From assembly GCF_900609055.1 (NCBI RefSeq), contig NZ_UXAW01000048.1, positions 124,001 to 188,000 on the forward strand: a stretch of DNA of 64,000 bases, in the 5' to 3' direction. Below, piece by piece: positions 45,440 through 54,455 of this stretch. A program made the position numbers and the translations under genes. Under the pieces are notes generated by a model that had not been told where the DNA came from, ran no database searches, and saw only the letters and a list, made by a program, of their open reading frames with translations. Position 1 is the stretch's first letter. Each line of letters starts with the position of its first letter. Origin of the DNA: Pseudogemmobacter humi (GTDB lineage: Bacteria; Pseudomonadota; Alphaproteobacteria; Rhodobacterales; Rhodobacteraceae).

Positions 45440-45468
45440 GATGTAAGGGGTGCAGGGGCCATAGTCAA
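45440..45468 (-). promoter_or_regulatory. Predicted secA promoter
   Basis: On the minus strand TTGACT (45463-45468), a 17-bp spacer and TACATC (45440-45445) stand about 130 bp before the secA ATG, with no other gene between them. Confidence 0.5.
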
Positions 45469-45505
45469 CGTGCGCGGGTCGCGCGGCAGATCAGGAGTGG
45501 GTGAT

Positions 45506-46348
45506 ATGGCGAAACAGATGCGTCTCGGCGCGGCTTTTGCGGCGGTGCTCGCCGTGGCCGCCCCCGCCTGGGCCGAGGGCGAAAGCGCCGCGACCGTGGT
45601 GGCGAAGGTGAACGATACCGTGATCACGCTTGGCCAGATGATCGCCTTGCGCGAAAGCCTGCCCGAGCAATACCGCATGCTGCCCGACGATGTGCTGTTC
45701 AAGGGCATCCTCGATCAGCTGGTGCAGCAGGAGGTTCTGGCGCAGTCCGCCGGCGATCTGACCGCGCGCGACGCGGCCAATCTGGAGAACGACCGCCGCG
45801 GCTATCTGTCGGGCGTGGCCATCGGCAGGATCGCCACGGCGGCGGTGGACGATGCGGCGCTGCAAAAGGCCTATGACGAGAAATTCGCCGCCGCCGAGCC
45901 GCAAAAGGAATACAGCGCCGCGCATATCCTGGTGGAAACCGAGGCCGAGGCCAAAGAGCTGAAGACCCAGCTCGACGGCGGCGCGGATTTCGCCGAACTC
46001 GCGCGGACGAAATCGCTCGACACCGGATCGGGCGCGGCCGGGGGGGAACTGGGCTGGTTCGGCCTCGGCATGATGGTGAAACCCTTCGAGGATGCGGTGA
46101 TCGCCGCAGCGCCGGGCAAGGTCGAGGGCCCCATCGAGACCCAGTTCGGCTGGCATCTGGTGCTGGTGCACGAGACGCGCGTCGCCGAGCAGCCGACGCT
46201 GGACGAGATCCGCGAGGATCTGGCCGCCGAGATCGAGACCGCCGCCATCGAGGCCCATATCAAGGGCCTGGCCGACGGCGCCGCCATCGAAAAACCGGGC
46301 GAGGGGCTGGACCCCGCGCTTCTGAAAAACACCAGCCTGATCGACTGA
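45506..46348 (+). CDS. Periplasmic parvulin-type peptidyl-prolyl isomerase
   Basis: A 280-residue exported foldase with signal peptide (LGAAFAAVLAVAAPAWAEG). The first half is the SurA/PrsA-like chaperone region (VVAKVNDTVITLGQMIAL). The parvulin domain at about residues 135-225 shows YSAAHILVETEAEAKEL, GELGWFGLGMMVKPFEDAV and ETQFGWHLVLVHETR. CAGGAG lies eight bases before the ATG at 45506. It probably helps fold outer-membrane or secreted proteins, in keeping with divergent secA. argJ follows after 10 bp. Confidence 0.88.
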   Translation: MAKQMRLGAAFAAVLAVAAPAWAEGESAATVVAKVNDTVITLGQMIALRESLPEQYRMLPDDVLFKGILDQLVQQEVLAQSAGDLTARDAANLENDRRGYLSGVAIGRIATAAVDDAALQKAYDEKFAAAEPQKEYSAAHILVETEAEAKELKTQLDGGADFAELARTKSLDTGSGAAGGELGWFGLGMMVKPFEDAVIAAAPGKVEGPIETQFGWHLVLVHETRVAEQPTLDEIREDLAAEIETAAIEAHIKGLADGAAIEKPGEGLDPALLKNTSLID

Positions 46349-46358
46349 GGGCAGCGCC

Positions 46359-47741
46359 ATGGCAAAGACCGACTGGAAGGCCGAAGTGAAGGCGCTGAAG
46401 AAAAAGGTCCGCAAGCTGAAGACGCGGGTGACCGATGCCGTGCTGCCGGTGGCGGTGAGCGTCTCGGACGCGGTGTCAGATATGGTGGCGCAGGCGGTGC
46501 AAAAGGCGAAACATCCGGTCTCGCCCCTGGCCCCCGCCGCGTTTCCGGCGCTGCCGCTGATCGCGGGGGCGGAGTTTTCCGCCCTCGGCGCCGGGATCAA
46601 ATACCAGAACCGCAAGGATGTGATGCTGGTGCGGCTGGCGCCGGGCAGCGTGATCGCCGGGGCCTTCACCCGCTCGACCACCCGCTCGGCCTGCGTGCGC
46701 GACTGCGAGGCGAAGCTGGCGGCAAAGGTGCCCGCGGGCGCCGGTGCGGCCATTGTGGTGAACTCGGGCAATTCCAACGCCTTCACCGGCAAGCGCGGCG
46801 AGCAGGCGGTGGCGGCCGTCACCGGCGGCGTGGCCGAGGCGCTCGGCCTGCCCGCAAGCCGGGTGTTCTCGTCCTCGACCGGCGTGATCGGCGAGCCGCT
46901 GCCGCATGAGAAGATCACCGCGGTGATCGGCGATCTGGCGGCGGGCCTGTCGGAACAGGGCATCCAGATGGCCGCCGAGGCGATCATGACCACCGACACC
47001 TTCCCCAAAGGCGCCACCGCGACGGTGGAGGCCGAGGGCGGCGCGGTCCATATCGCCGGCATCGCCAAGGGCTCGGGCATGATCGCGCCGGATATGGCGA
47101 CGATGCTGGTCTATATCTTCACCGATGCGAAGATCAGCCAGGCGAACCTGCAAAAACTGGTCTCGCGCCACCTCAGTGGCTCGTTCAACTCGATCACGGT
47201 GGACAGCGACACCTCGACCTCCGACACGCTGCTGGTCGCCGCGACCGGCCAGTCGCCCGCGGCCGAGCTGAAAGGCGCCGCGCTGAAAGCGTTCGAGACC
47301 GCGCTGGCCGCAGTGATGCAGGATCTGGCGCTCCAGGTGGTGCGCGACGGAGAGGGGGCCTCCAAGCTGATCGAGGTCCGGGTCTCGGGCGCGGCCAGCG
47401 ACGAGGATGCCGCGAAAGTGGCCTTCGCCATCGCCAACTCGCCCCTGGTGAAAACCGCGGTGGCGGGCGAGGATCCGAACTGGGGCCGCATCGTCATGGC
47501 GGTGGGGAAATCCGGCGCCGCGGCTGAGCGCGACCGGCTGACCATCCGCTTCGGCGATATCCTGGTGGCGGAAAAGGGCTGGAAATCGCCCTCCTACACC
47601 GAAGAGGCCGGGGCGGAGTATATGAAGGGCCAGGAATTGCTGATCGACGTGAGCCTCGGAATGGGCCGCGCGAAGCGCACGGTCTGGACCTGCGATCTGA
47701 CCAACCGCTACATCGAGATCAACGCGGATTACCGCTCCTGA
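46359..47741 (+). CDS. argJ: Bifunctional ornithine acetyltransferase/N-acetylglutamate synthase (ArgJ) with N-terminal extension
   Basis: A 460-residue enzyme of arginine synthesis that moves the acetyl group from N-acetylornithine to glutamate. The self-cleavage site is in KGSGMIAPDMATMLVYIFTD (cut before Thr), and NSGNSNAFTGKRG is the substrate loop. The usual ArgJ begins near SPLAPAAFPALPLIAG, residue 55 here. The first 54 residues (DWKAEVKALKKKVRKLKTRV, then AVSVSDAVSDMVAQAVQKAK) form a basic amphipathic extension found in none of the well-studied enzymes I know. The start at 46359 is 10 bp after the parvulin stop, so both may share an mRNA. Confidence 0.9.
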   Translation: MAKTDWKAEVKALKKKVRKLKTRVTDAVLPVAVSVSDAVSDMVAQAVQKAKHPVSPLAPAAFPALPLIAGAEFSALGAGIKYQNRKDVMLVRLAPGSVIAGAFTRSTTRSACVRDCEAKLAAKVPAGAGAAIVVNSGNSNAFTGKRGEQAVAAVTGGVAEALGLPASRVFSSSTGVIGEPLPHEKITAVIGDLAAGLSEQGIQMAAEAIMTTDTFPKGATATVEAEGGAVHIAGIAKGSGMIAPDMATMLVYIFTDAKISQANLQKLVSRHLSGSFNSITVDSDTSTSDTLLVAATGQSPAAELKGAALKAFETALAAVMQDLALQVVRDGEGASKLIEVRVSGAASDEDAAKVAFAIANSPLVKTAVAGEDPNWGRIVMAVGKSGAAAERDRLTIRFGDILVAEKGWKSPSYTEEAGAEYMKGQELLIDVSLGMGRAKRTVWTCDLTNRYIEINADYRS

Positions 47742-47774
47742 TCATTTTCTGTCTGTAAATATCCCGCAGGGGGC

Positions 47775-47797
47775 CCGGGGGACGCGAAGTCCCCCGG
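47775..47797. repeat. GC-rich hairpin between argJ and mutT
   Basis: CCGGGGGAC-GCGAA-GTCCCCCGG is a perfect 9-bp stem. Together with the adjoining minus-strand GGGATATTT it weakly resembles the sequence at 24056-24110. It lacks a T-run and is more likely a repeat element than a terminator. Confidence 0.4.
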
Positions 47798-47824
47798 TTC
47801 CGCCGCGTCCGAGGAAAACCGCCG

Positions 47825-48223
47825 ATGAAAACCATCCTCGTCTCTGCCGTCGCGCTGATCGACGCCGACGGCCGCGTGCTGCTCGCGCAGCGCCCGCCGG
47901 GCAAGAGCCTGGCCGGATTGTGGGAGTTCCCCGGCGGCAAGGTCGAGCCGGGCGAGACGCCCGAGGCCTGCCTGATCCGCGAGCTGAAAGAGGAACTGGG
48001 GATCGACACCTGGCAGTCCTGCCTCGCACCGCTGACCTTCGCCAGCCACAGCTACGACGACTTCCACCTGCTGATGCCGCTGTTCGCCTGCCGCAAATGG
48101 GAGGGCATTCCGGCCGCCCAGGAGGGCCAGACCCTCGCCTGGGTGGCGCCGGCAAAGCTGCGCGACTATCCGATGCCGCCCGCGGATCTGCCGCTGATCC
48201 CGATCCTGCGCGACTGGTTGTAG
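47825..48223 (+). CDS. mutT: NUDIX hydrolase, MutT-like (8-oxo-dGTP diphosphatase)
   Basis: A 132-residue hydrolase that removes oxidised nucleotides. The Nudix box is complete: GKVEPGETPEACLIRELKEE followed by LGI (residues 39-61). The start LVSAVALIDADGRVLLAQRP and the tail YPMPPADLPLIPILR are typical of MutT. Length is standard. In other Rhodobacteraceae mutT likewise follows argJ, which suits the direction and 83-bp distance. Confidence 0.9.
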   Translation: MKTILVSAVALIDADGRVLLAQRPPGKSLAGLWEFPGGKVEPGETPEACLIRELKEELGIDTWQSCLAPLTFASHSYDDFHLLMPLFACRKWEGIPAAQEGQTLAWVAPAKLRDYPMPPADLPLIPILRDWL

Positions 48224-48327
48224 AAATTGCGCAATAATCTTAAAATTCAGCCCATATTTTGATTGTTTTCTGACGCAATTCGCCGTTTATTTCTACTGTA
48301 AGGAGAAAATGCCTGAAGGGGGGCACC

Positions 48328-48468
48328 ATGCTGCGGACCATTTCGATCGGCAACCATATCTCGGTGCAGGGGCTTTTCGTTTCGCAGGGGCCTGACGGCA
48401 AGATTGCGGTCAGCGTCGACAACCGGGTCTATGTCGGCACTCCGGTGCAGCCGGTGCGCCAGTCCTGA
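48328..48468 (+). CDS. Small protein of 46 residues, unknown function
   Basis: The frame begins LRTISIGNHISVQGLFVSQG and ends NRVYVGTPVQPVRQS. AAGGGGGG lies five bases before the ATG, an AT-rich region (48230-48300) precedes it and a perfect terminator follows at 48507, so it has its own transcription unit. Its pattern of short beta-strands with VDNRVYVG looks like a single small beta-sheet. I believe similar small proteins exist in Rhodobacteraceae, but I cannot name a family. A competing 28-codon frame from 48309 has its start only three bases after AAGGAG and is less likely. Confidence 0.6.
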   Translation: MLRTISIGNHISVQGLFVSQGPDGKIAVSVDNRVYVGTPVQPVRQS

Positions 48469-48506
48469 CATCATTCCATCCCGCCTGGCGGGGCCGGAGC
48501 AACAGA

Positions 48507-48532
48507 AAAGGGCCGGGATTTCCCGGCCCTTT
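48507..48532. terminator. Bidirectional intrinsic terminator
   Basis: Perfect 12-bp stem AAAGGGCCGGGA / TCCCGGCCCTTT with a TT loop. It ends the 46-residue gene on the plus strand and the infB operon (82 bp beyond its stop) on the minus strand. Confidence 0.85.
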
Positions 48533-48613
48533 CTGCATTCCGTCTGTATCCTGAGGCCTGGGACGAACCGGGGGCTGCCCCCCGGTTTCCCGGCGCGTCA
48601 GGCCCCCGGCGCG

Positions 48614-51223
48614 TCAGGCCAGCGTGCGCTGGACCTCTTCGCGTTCGAAGATCTCGATCACGTCGCCCGCGCGGACATCCTCGTAGCGCTCGAAGGCCAT
48701 ACCGCATTCCTGGCCGGCATAGACCTCTTTCACCTCGTCCTTGAAGCGTTTGAGCGTCTTCAGCGTGCCCTCGTGGATCACCACGTTGTCGCGCAGAAGC
48801 CGCACGCCCGCCGAACGCCGCGCCACGCCTTCGGTGACCTGGCAGCCCGCCACGTTGCCGGTGCCCGTGATGCGGAAGACTTCGAGGATCTTCGCATAGC
48901 CGATGAAATGCTCGCGGATCTCGGCCTTGAGCTTGCCCGACGCCGCTTCCTTCATATCATCCAACAGATCGTAGATGATCGAATAATAGCGGATCTCGAC
49001 GCCTTTTTGCGAGGCCGAGCCACGCGCGGTCGCATTGGCGCGGACGTTGAAGGCCAGGATCGGCGCGCCCGAGGCATCGGCCAGACCCACATCGGAATCG
49101 GTGATGGCACCAACGCCGTAATGCAGGATCCGGATCCGGACCTCTTCATTGCCGACCTTTTCCAGCGCCTGAACGATGGCTTCGGCAGAACCCTGGACGT
49201 CAGCCTTCACGATCACCGGGATCTCGACCACATCCTTGTCGGCCTTGGCCTTGGCCATCAGCTGTTCAAGCGTGGTCGCGGCACCGGCGGCGGCGCGTTT
49301 GTCCTTCGAGGCCTTCTCGCGGTAATCCGCGATCTCGCGGGCCTGGGCTTCCGAGTTCACCACGTCGAGCGTGTCGCCTGCCGATGGCGTTCCATCAAGG
49401 CCAAGCACCTCGACCGGGACCGAGGGACCAGCCTCGGTGACGGTTTCGCCCTTGTCATTGATAAGCGCGCGGACCTTGCCCCATTTCTCGCCGACCGAGA
49501 AAATGTCGCCCTTCTTCAGCGTGCCGTTCTGCACCAGGACGGTGGCGACCGGGCCGCGGCCGACATCCAGCTTGGCCTCGATCACTGCGGCGCGGGCCGA
49601 GCGGTTCGGGTTCGCTTTCAGATCCAGCAATTCGGCCTGAAGCGCGATGGCTTCCAGCAGGCTGTCAATGCCCTGGCCGGTATGGGCCGAGACCTCGATA
49701 TCCTGCACCTCGCCCGACATCGCCTCGACGACGACTTCGTGCTGGAGCAGATCGGTGCGGACCTTGGTCGGGTTCGCCGATGGCTTGTCGATCTTGTTGA
49801 TCGCCACGATCATCGGGACGCCAGCCGCTTTCGCGTGGTTGATCGCCTCGATGGTCTGCGGCATCACGGCGTCATCGGCCGCAACCACCAGCACCACGAT
49901 ATCGGTGACATGCGCGCCGCGGGCCCGCATGGAGGTAAAGGCCGCGTGGCCAGGCGTATCGAGGAAGGTGATGACCTGCCCGTTCGGCGCTTTGACCTGA
50001 TAGGCGCCGATATGCTGGGTGATGCCCCCGGCCTCGCCCGTGGCCACATTGGCCTTGCGGATCCGGTCCAGAAGCGAGGTCTTGCCGTGGTCGACATGGC
50101 CCATGATGGTCACGATCGGCGGGCGCGAGACCAGATCCTCGGCCTTGTCCTCGACCGAGTCGATGGCCTGTTCCACATCGGCATCGGTGACACGGACGGC
50201 GCGGTGGCCGAATTCCTCGATCACCAGTTCCGCCGTATCGGCATCGATCACTTGGTTCATCGTGACCATCATGCCCATTTTCATCAGCGATTTGACGACA
50301 TCGGCGGCGCGTTCGGCCATCCGGTTCGCCAGTTCGCTGACCACGATGGTTTCGGGCAGCTGCACGTCGCGCACCTGCTTTTCAGCCTTCTGGCCGAAGC
50401 CCATGGCTTTTTGCCGGGCTTTTTCCTGCTTGCGCTTCATCGCGGCGAGGCTGCGCTGGCGGCCGCCGTCTTCCGAGGTGGCAGCGGAAAGCGTCAGCTT
50501 GCCGGTCCGCCGGCCCTCGTCGCCACGGCGCGCGGCGCCGCGGTCGGTTTCGCGGTTCTCGCGCTCGCGGTCGGTCTTGCGCGGCGTGGTGCCGGGGCGC
50601 GGGCCGCCGGCGGCAGGGCCTTCGGCCGCGGCGCCCGGACGCGGGCGGCTCTGGCCGGCGCCACGATCGCCGGGAACTTCGGCTTCGGCCGGTTTGGCGG
50701 CCGGCGCGGGGGCCGCGGGCTGGCGACGCTGGGTGCCCAGCACGTCGGCCTTGCGGGCAGCGGCGCGGTTCTTCGCCTCTTCCTCGGCCTCGCGCTTCTG
50801 GCGCTCTTCCTCTTCGGCGCGGGCGCGCAGCGCGGCTTCGCGCTGGCGGTCCTCGCGTTCCTTGGTCTCGATTTCCTCGCGGCGGCGCTGGCGCTCTTCC
50901 TCGCGCTCACGCTCTTCGGCGGCGCGTTTCGCGGCCTCTTCCTGCTCGCGGGCCTTGGCCTGACGCAAAGCGTCAAGCCGGCGCTGCATCTCGGCGTCCG
51001 AGATGCCGGCAGGGCGTTTCGAGGGGTCACCCAGATGGGAGGCGCCCGATGAGCCCCCCCCGGCGGGAGCGCCCGGCTTGGCCGGGTTGGGCACCACAAC
51101 GCGCTTGCGCTTGGTCTCTACGACCACAGCATGGGTCCGTCCGTGCGAGAAGCTTTGCTTCACCGAACCGGAACGGGGGCCGCCACCAAGCCCGAGGGGT
51201 TTCTTGCCGTCAGTATCGCTCAT
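48614..51223 (-). CDS. infB: Translation initiation factor IF-2
   Basis: An 869-residue GTPase that places initiator tRNA on the ribosome. The first 290 residues are a low-complexity, charged N-terminal region (runs such as [20 protein letters not shown]) typical for alphaproteobacterial IF-2. The GTPase domain has [29 protein letters not shown] and AINKIDKP. Domains II-IV follow, closing with the fMet-tRNA binding part. It is the last gene of the rimP-nusA-ylxR-infB operon and begins 5 bp after the ylxR stop. Confidence 0.96.
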   Translation of the reverse strand: MSDTDGKKPLGLGGGPRSGSVKQSFSHGRTHAVVVETKRKRVVVPNPAKPGAPAGGGSSGASHLGDPSKRPAGISDAEMQRRLDALRQAKAREQEEAAKRAAEEREREEERQRRREEIETKEREDRQREAALRARAEEEERQKREAEEEAKNRAAARKADVLGTQRRQPAAPAPAAKPAEAEVPGDRGAGQSRPRPGAAAEGPAAGGPRPGTTPRKTDRERENRETDRGAARRGDEGRRTGKLTLSAATSEDGGRQRSLAAMKRKQEKARQKAMGFGQKAEKQVRDVQLPETIVVSELANRMAERAADVVKSLMKMGMMVTMNQVIDADTAELVIEEFGHRAVRVTDADVEQAIDSVEDKAEDLVSRPPIVTIMGHVDHGKTSLLDRIRKANVATGEAGGITQHIGAYQVKAPNGQVITFLDTPGHAAFTSMRARGAHVTDIVVLVVAADDAVMPQTIEAINHAKAAGVPMIVAINKIDKPSANPTKVRTDLLQHEVVVEAMSGEVQDIEVSAHTGQGIDSLLEAIALQAELLDLKANPNRSARAAVIEAKLDVGRGPVATVLVQNGTLKKGDIFSVGEKWGKVRALINDKGETVTEAGPSVPVEVLGLDGTPSAGDTLDVVNSEAQAREIADYREKASKDKRAAAGAATTLEQLMAKAKADKDVVEIPVIVKADVQGSAEAIVQALEKVGNEEVRIRILHYGVGAITDSDVGLADASGAPILAFNVRANATARGSASQKGVEIRYYSIIYDLLDDMKEAASGKLKAEIREHFIGYAKILEVFRITGTGNVAGCQVTEGVARRSAGVRLLRDNVVIHEGTLKTLKRFKDEVKEVYAGQECGMAFERYEDVRAGDVIEIFEREEVQRTLA

Positions 51224-51228
51224 CCGTC

Positions 51229-51876
51229 CTACATATCCTTCCCGGCGGAAATCCCGCCGACCTGCCTGCCGGTTTCCGCGCCCGCTGGCGCTCTCAACCC
51301 GGCAAGCCTTGCCGCTTCCTCTACAACGCGTTCGCTGAGTCCACCAGCCGCAAGCGCCGCGTGTATTGCACGTTCGCGCCCGAAAGCCAAACCGATTTCC
51401 CCTGCCGAAAGCCAGGAAATCAGCCTGTTTTCCCCTTCGGGCGGCCGCAGCTTGCTTTTCCCGCGTTCCGATCCGTCCTCTGCCTGGATCAGGACGCGTC
51501 CGCGCCCGCTCACCAGCCAGTCCTTAACCTTCTCGTAACCCGTCACCGCGTCGCCCGCCTTACGCGCAAGCGACAGAAGATCAACCACCCGCCGCGCCAG
51601 CAGGGCCTCGACCGTATCGGCCAGATCCGCCGGCGCCTTCACCGGCGCCCGCGCCGCGCGGGCGAACAGCCCCTTCTTCGCGGCCTTCTCGATCAGCCCG
51701 CGCGAGGCCGAGACATATATGCCCCGCCCCGGCAGCCGGCCCGTGATATCGGGCACCACCTCGCCTTCGGGTCCGACAACGAAACGGACGAGGCCGGCTT
51801 TCGGCCCCGTCTCGCCGGAAACGATACATTTCCGTTCCGGCTCGTCCCGCAATTTGTCCCGGCCGCCGCGCGTCAT
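51229..51876 (-). CDS. YlxR (DUF448) RNA-binding protein with L7Ae-like domain
   Basis: A 215-residue protein. The N-terminal 90 residues are the YlxR/DUF448 fold ([40 protein letters not shown]). The next segment from about residue 95 ([29 protein letters not shown]) matches the YlxQ/L7Ae-type RNA-binding domain, so what are two genes in Bacillus is one here. The last 40 residues are Ala/Gly rich. It lies between nusA and infB as in most bacteria and probably binds RNA in translation or RNase P regulation. Confidence 0.88.
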   Translation of the reverse strand: MTRGGRDKLRDEPERKCIVSGETGPKAGLVRFVVGPEGEVVPDITGRLPGRGIYVSASRGLIEKAAKKGLFARAARAPVKAPADLADTVEALLARRVVDLLSLARKAGDAVTGYEKVKDWLVSGRGRVLIQAEDGSERGKSKLRPPEGENRLISWLSAGEIGLAFGRERAIHAALAAGGLSERVVEEAARLAGLRAPAGAETGRQVGGISAGKDM

Positions 51877-51898
51877 CGCGGATCCCCGAGGCCTGGGA

Positions 51899-53530
51899 TC
51901 AGGCCCCGGCCTCCTCTTCGTCGTCGCTGGTCTCGCTCTCGCCGGCCTCTTCCTCTTCAGCGGGCATTGCCGCGGTCGGATCGACCCAGCCCAGCATGAC
52001 CCGCGCGGTCATCACCAGGGTCTGCGCCTCTTCCAGCGACATATCGAATTTTTCGAGAATGCCTTCGTCCTTCTTGCGCTGGCCGTTCTCGGTCGTCCAG
52101 CCGCCTGCCAGTTCCCAGTCGGCGCAGGTGGCGAAATCTTCCAGCGTCCTGATGCCGTCCTTGCCGAGCGCCTCAAGCATCTGGGGGGTGAGCCCCTCGA
52201 ATTCAATGAGGCTTTCCTCGACGCCCATGGCGCGGGCGGCTTCCAGAGCCTTTTTCGCCTGCTCTTCCAGATAGTCGCGGGCGCGGGCCTGGAGTTCCTC
52301 GGCGGTGCCTTCGTCGAAGCCGTCGATCGACAGAAGCTCGTCCTGCTCGACATAGGCGACTTCTTCCAGATTGGTGAAGCCCTCGGCGACCAGAAGCTGC
52401 GCCATCATCTCGTCGACATCCAGCGTCTCCATGAAGAGGGCGGTGCGTGCGGCGAATTCGGCCTGGCGGCGCTGCGATTCCTCGGCTTCGGTCAGGATGT
52501 CGATATCCAGCGCCGTCAGCTGCGAGGCAAGCCGCACGTTCTGACCGCGCCGGCCGATGGCGAGCGAGAGCTGCTCGTCGGGGACCACGACCTCGATCTT
52601 GCCGCCGTCCTCGTCGAAGACCACTTTCGAGACCTGGGCCGGTTGCAGCGCGTTCACGAGGAAGGTCGCGTGATCCTGGTTCCACGGAATGATGTCGATC
52701 TTCTCGCCCTGAAGCTCGTTCACCACGGCCTGGACGCGGCTGCCGCGCATACCGACGCAGGCGCCGACCGGGTCGATGGAGTTGTCGTAGCTGATCACGG
52801 CGATCTTCGCGCGCGAGCCCGGGTCGCGGGCCACGGCCTTGATCTCGATGATGCCGTCGTAGATCTCGGGCACTTCCATCTTGAACAGTTCCGCCATGAA
52901 CTGCGGATCGGTGCGCGACAGGAAGACCTGGGGTCCGCGGACCTCGCGGCGCACGTCCTTGATGTAGCAGCGGATGCGGTCGCCGATGCGATAGGCCTCG
53001 CGGCCGATCTTCTCGTTGCGGCGCAGGATGCCCTCGCCGCGGCCGATGTCGACGATGACGTTGCCGTATTCCTCGCGCTTGACGGCGCCGTTGATGATGG
53101 TGCCCTTGCGGTCCCTGAACTCGTCATACTGGCGGTCGCGCTCGGCCTCGCGCACCTTTTGCAGGATCACCTGCTTGGCGGATTGCGCGGCGATGCGGCC
53201 CAGATCGACCGGGGGAACCTCGTCGGTGATCTCGTCGCCGATCTGCGGATCCTTCAGGTAATCCTTCGCCTGTTTGACGGTCAGCTGGGCGTGGTAATTC
53301 TCGACCGCATCGTCCTCGACCACGGTGCGCACCCGGGTGAAGCTCGCCCGGCCGGTCTTGCGGTCGATGGCGACGCGGATGTCCATATCGGCGCCGTAAC
53401 GCGATTTGGCGGCACGGGCGAGGCTGTCCTCCATCGCCTGGATCACCAGATCCGGGTCGATCATCTTTTCGCGCGCCACCGCCTCGGCGGTTTGCAGAAG
53501 CTCAAGCTGGTTGGCCGAAGTGATTGCCAT
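51899..53530 (-). CDS. nusA: Transcription termination/antitermination factor NusA
   Basis: A 543-residue RNA-polymerase-binding factor. The N-terminal domain ([20 protein letters not shown]) is followed by S1 ([20 protein letters not shown]), two KH domains ([20 protein letters not shown] and [18 protein letters not shown]) and C-terminal helix-hairpin-helix repeats ([17 protein letters not shown]). The end is strongly acidic. I start at the ATG at 53530, five bases after AGGGTGAG. It lies 15 bp behind rimP and is expected to control its own operon. Confidence 0.95.
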   Translation of the reverse strand: MAITSANQLELLQTAEAVAREKMIDPDLVIQAMEDSLARAAKSRYGADMDIRVAIDRKTGRASFTRVRTVVEDDAVENYHAQLTVKQAKDYLKDPQIGDEITDEVPPVDLGRIAAQSAKQVILQKVREAERDRQYDEFRDRKGTIINGAVKREEYGNVIVDIGRGEGILRRNEKIGREAYRIGDRIRCYIKDVRREVRGPQVFLSRTDPQFMAELFKMEVPEIYDGIIEIKAVARDPGSRAKIAVISYDNSIDPVGACVGMRGSRVQAVVNELQGEKIDIIPWNQDHATFLVNALQPAQVSKVVFDEDGGKIEVVVPDEQLSLAIGRRGQNVRLASQLTALDIDILTEAEESQRRQAEFAARTALFMETLDVDEMMAQLLVAEGFTNLEEVAYVEQDELLSIDGFDEGTAEELQARARDYLEEQAKKALEAARAMGVEESLIEFEGLTPQMLEALGKDGIRTLEDFATCADWELAGGWTTENGQRKKDEGILEKFDMSLEEAQTLVMTARVMLGWVDPTAAMPAEEEEAGESETSDDEEEAGA

Positions 53531-53545
53531 GGGTCTCACCCTGTC

Positions 53546-54172
53546 TCAGTGTTTCGTGCCGGGAACGGCGTCGTCGTCCCCGTCGATGTCATCCGTCTCG
53601 TCGGTCTCTTCGATCTCGTCGAAGCCGCCGTCCTCGGGCAGGTCCACCTTCTTCTGCCGCAGCATCTCGGCGATCAGCGCGTCCGAGAGGATCAGCTTGG
53701 CATCCGAGAGCCAGTCGAAATTCAGCCCGATGATCACCGGCGCGCCGTGATCCTCGATCTCGATCAGCACCTCTTCGGCCTCGACGCCCTTCAGATCGCC
53801 CTTGAAGCGGCGGCGGCCGTCGATCAGTTCGCTGGTCTCGATTCTCGCTTCCCAGCCGGCCCAGGTGTCGAAATCCTTCAGCCGGGTCAGCGGCCGGTCG
53901 ATGCCGGGGGACGAAACCTCCAGAACGTAATTTTCCTCGATCGGGTCTTCCACGTCCAGCACGGCGGAAACCGCGGTCGAAATCCTGCTGCAATCCTCGA
54001 CGCCGATGCCGCCGTCGGGGCGGTCGGCCATGATCTGAAGGGTGCGCTGCACCTTGCCGTGGCCGCCCATCAGCCGCAGGCGGATCAGCTCGTATCCCAG
54101 TCCTTCGATCACCGGGCCGACGATGTCGGCCAGCCGGCGGTCGATGGCGGTCTTGGCGATAAGATCACTCAT
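53546..54172 (-). CDS. rimP: Ribosome maturation factor RimP
   Basis: A 208-residue protein needed for 30S assembly. The N-terminal domain has [20 protein letters not shown] and [19 protein letters not shown], followed by [20 protein letters not shown], the family hallmark, and an Sm-like C-terminal domain. It has an extra acidic tail of about 30 residues ([16 protein letters not shown]). I start at the ATG at 54172; a longer frame reads through the terminator hairpin just upstream and cannot be coding. It is the first gene of the operon. Confidence 0.92.
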   Translation of the reverse strand: MSDLIAKTAIDRRLADIVGPVIEGLGYELIRLRLMGGHGKVQRTLQIMADRPDGGIGVEDCSRISTAVSAVLDVEDPIEENYVLEVSSPGIDRPLTRLKDFDTWAGWEARIETSELIDGRRRFKGDLKGVEAEEVLIEIEDHGAPVIIGLNFDWLSDAKLILSDALIAEMLRQKKVDLPEDGGFDEIEETDETDDIDGDDDAVPGTKH

Positions 54173-54190
54173 GGGTATCCCAAAACGAAA

Positions 54191-54211
54191 AAGCGGGCCA
54201 GCGGCCCGCTT
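54191..54211 (-). terminator. Intrinsic terminator/attenuator in the rimP leader
   Basis: Stem AAGCGGGCC / GGCCCGCTT with loop of three, followed on the minus strand by TTTCGTTTTG. It ends only about 20 bases before the rimP ATG and after the predicted promoter, so it must be read through for the operon to be expressed. A short CCGGAA..CCGG hairpin lies upstream in the leader at about 54218-54230. Confidence 0.7.
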
Positions 54212-54257
54212 ACTTTTCCGGTAGTTCCGGGCCGGACCCGAAACCGCTGTTGCAAGC

Positions 54258-54286
54258 CATATACGCAGGAAAAACCGGCTTTGCAA
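54258..54286 (-). promoter_or_regulatory. Predicted rimP operon promoter
   Basis: On the minus strand TTGCAA (54281-54286), a 17-bp spacer and TATATG (54258-54263). Transcription should start near 54251, giving a leader of about 80 nt before the rimP ATG at 54172. Confidence 0.55.
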
Positions 54287-54455
54287 GCCTTCAAAGCAAC
54301 GGGCGCCGGGGGTTGTGCGTTATGCCCCCGTGCGGTTCGCCGGCGCGCCGACAGCATCTTGCGGGAAAGGGCGCCGGGAGCCGCGAAATCTGCGGTGGGG
54401 TGTTGCTCTCTCCGCTTCATTCGCCATTATGGTCGGGCCAGTCGGAGGGTATGAT

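Noticed and set aside
48309-48395. 28-codon frame in the leader of the 46-residue gene
   Set aside because: AAGGAG is only three bases from its ATG, too close for a normal start; kept only as a remark in the findings.
48404-54454. Two long plus-strand open frames over the infB-nusA operon
   Set aside because: Shadows of infB, ylxR, nusA and rimP; His/Asp/Arg-rich products without domains.
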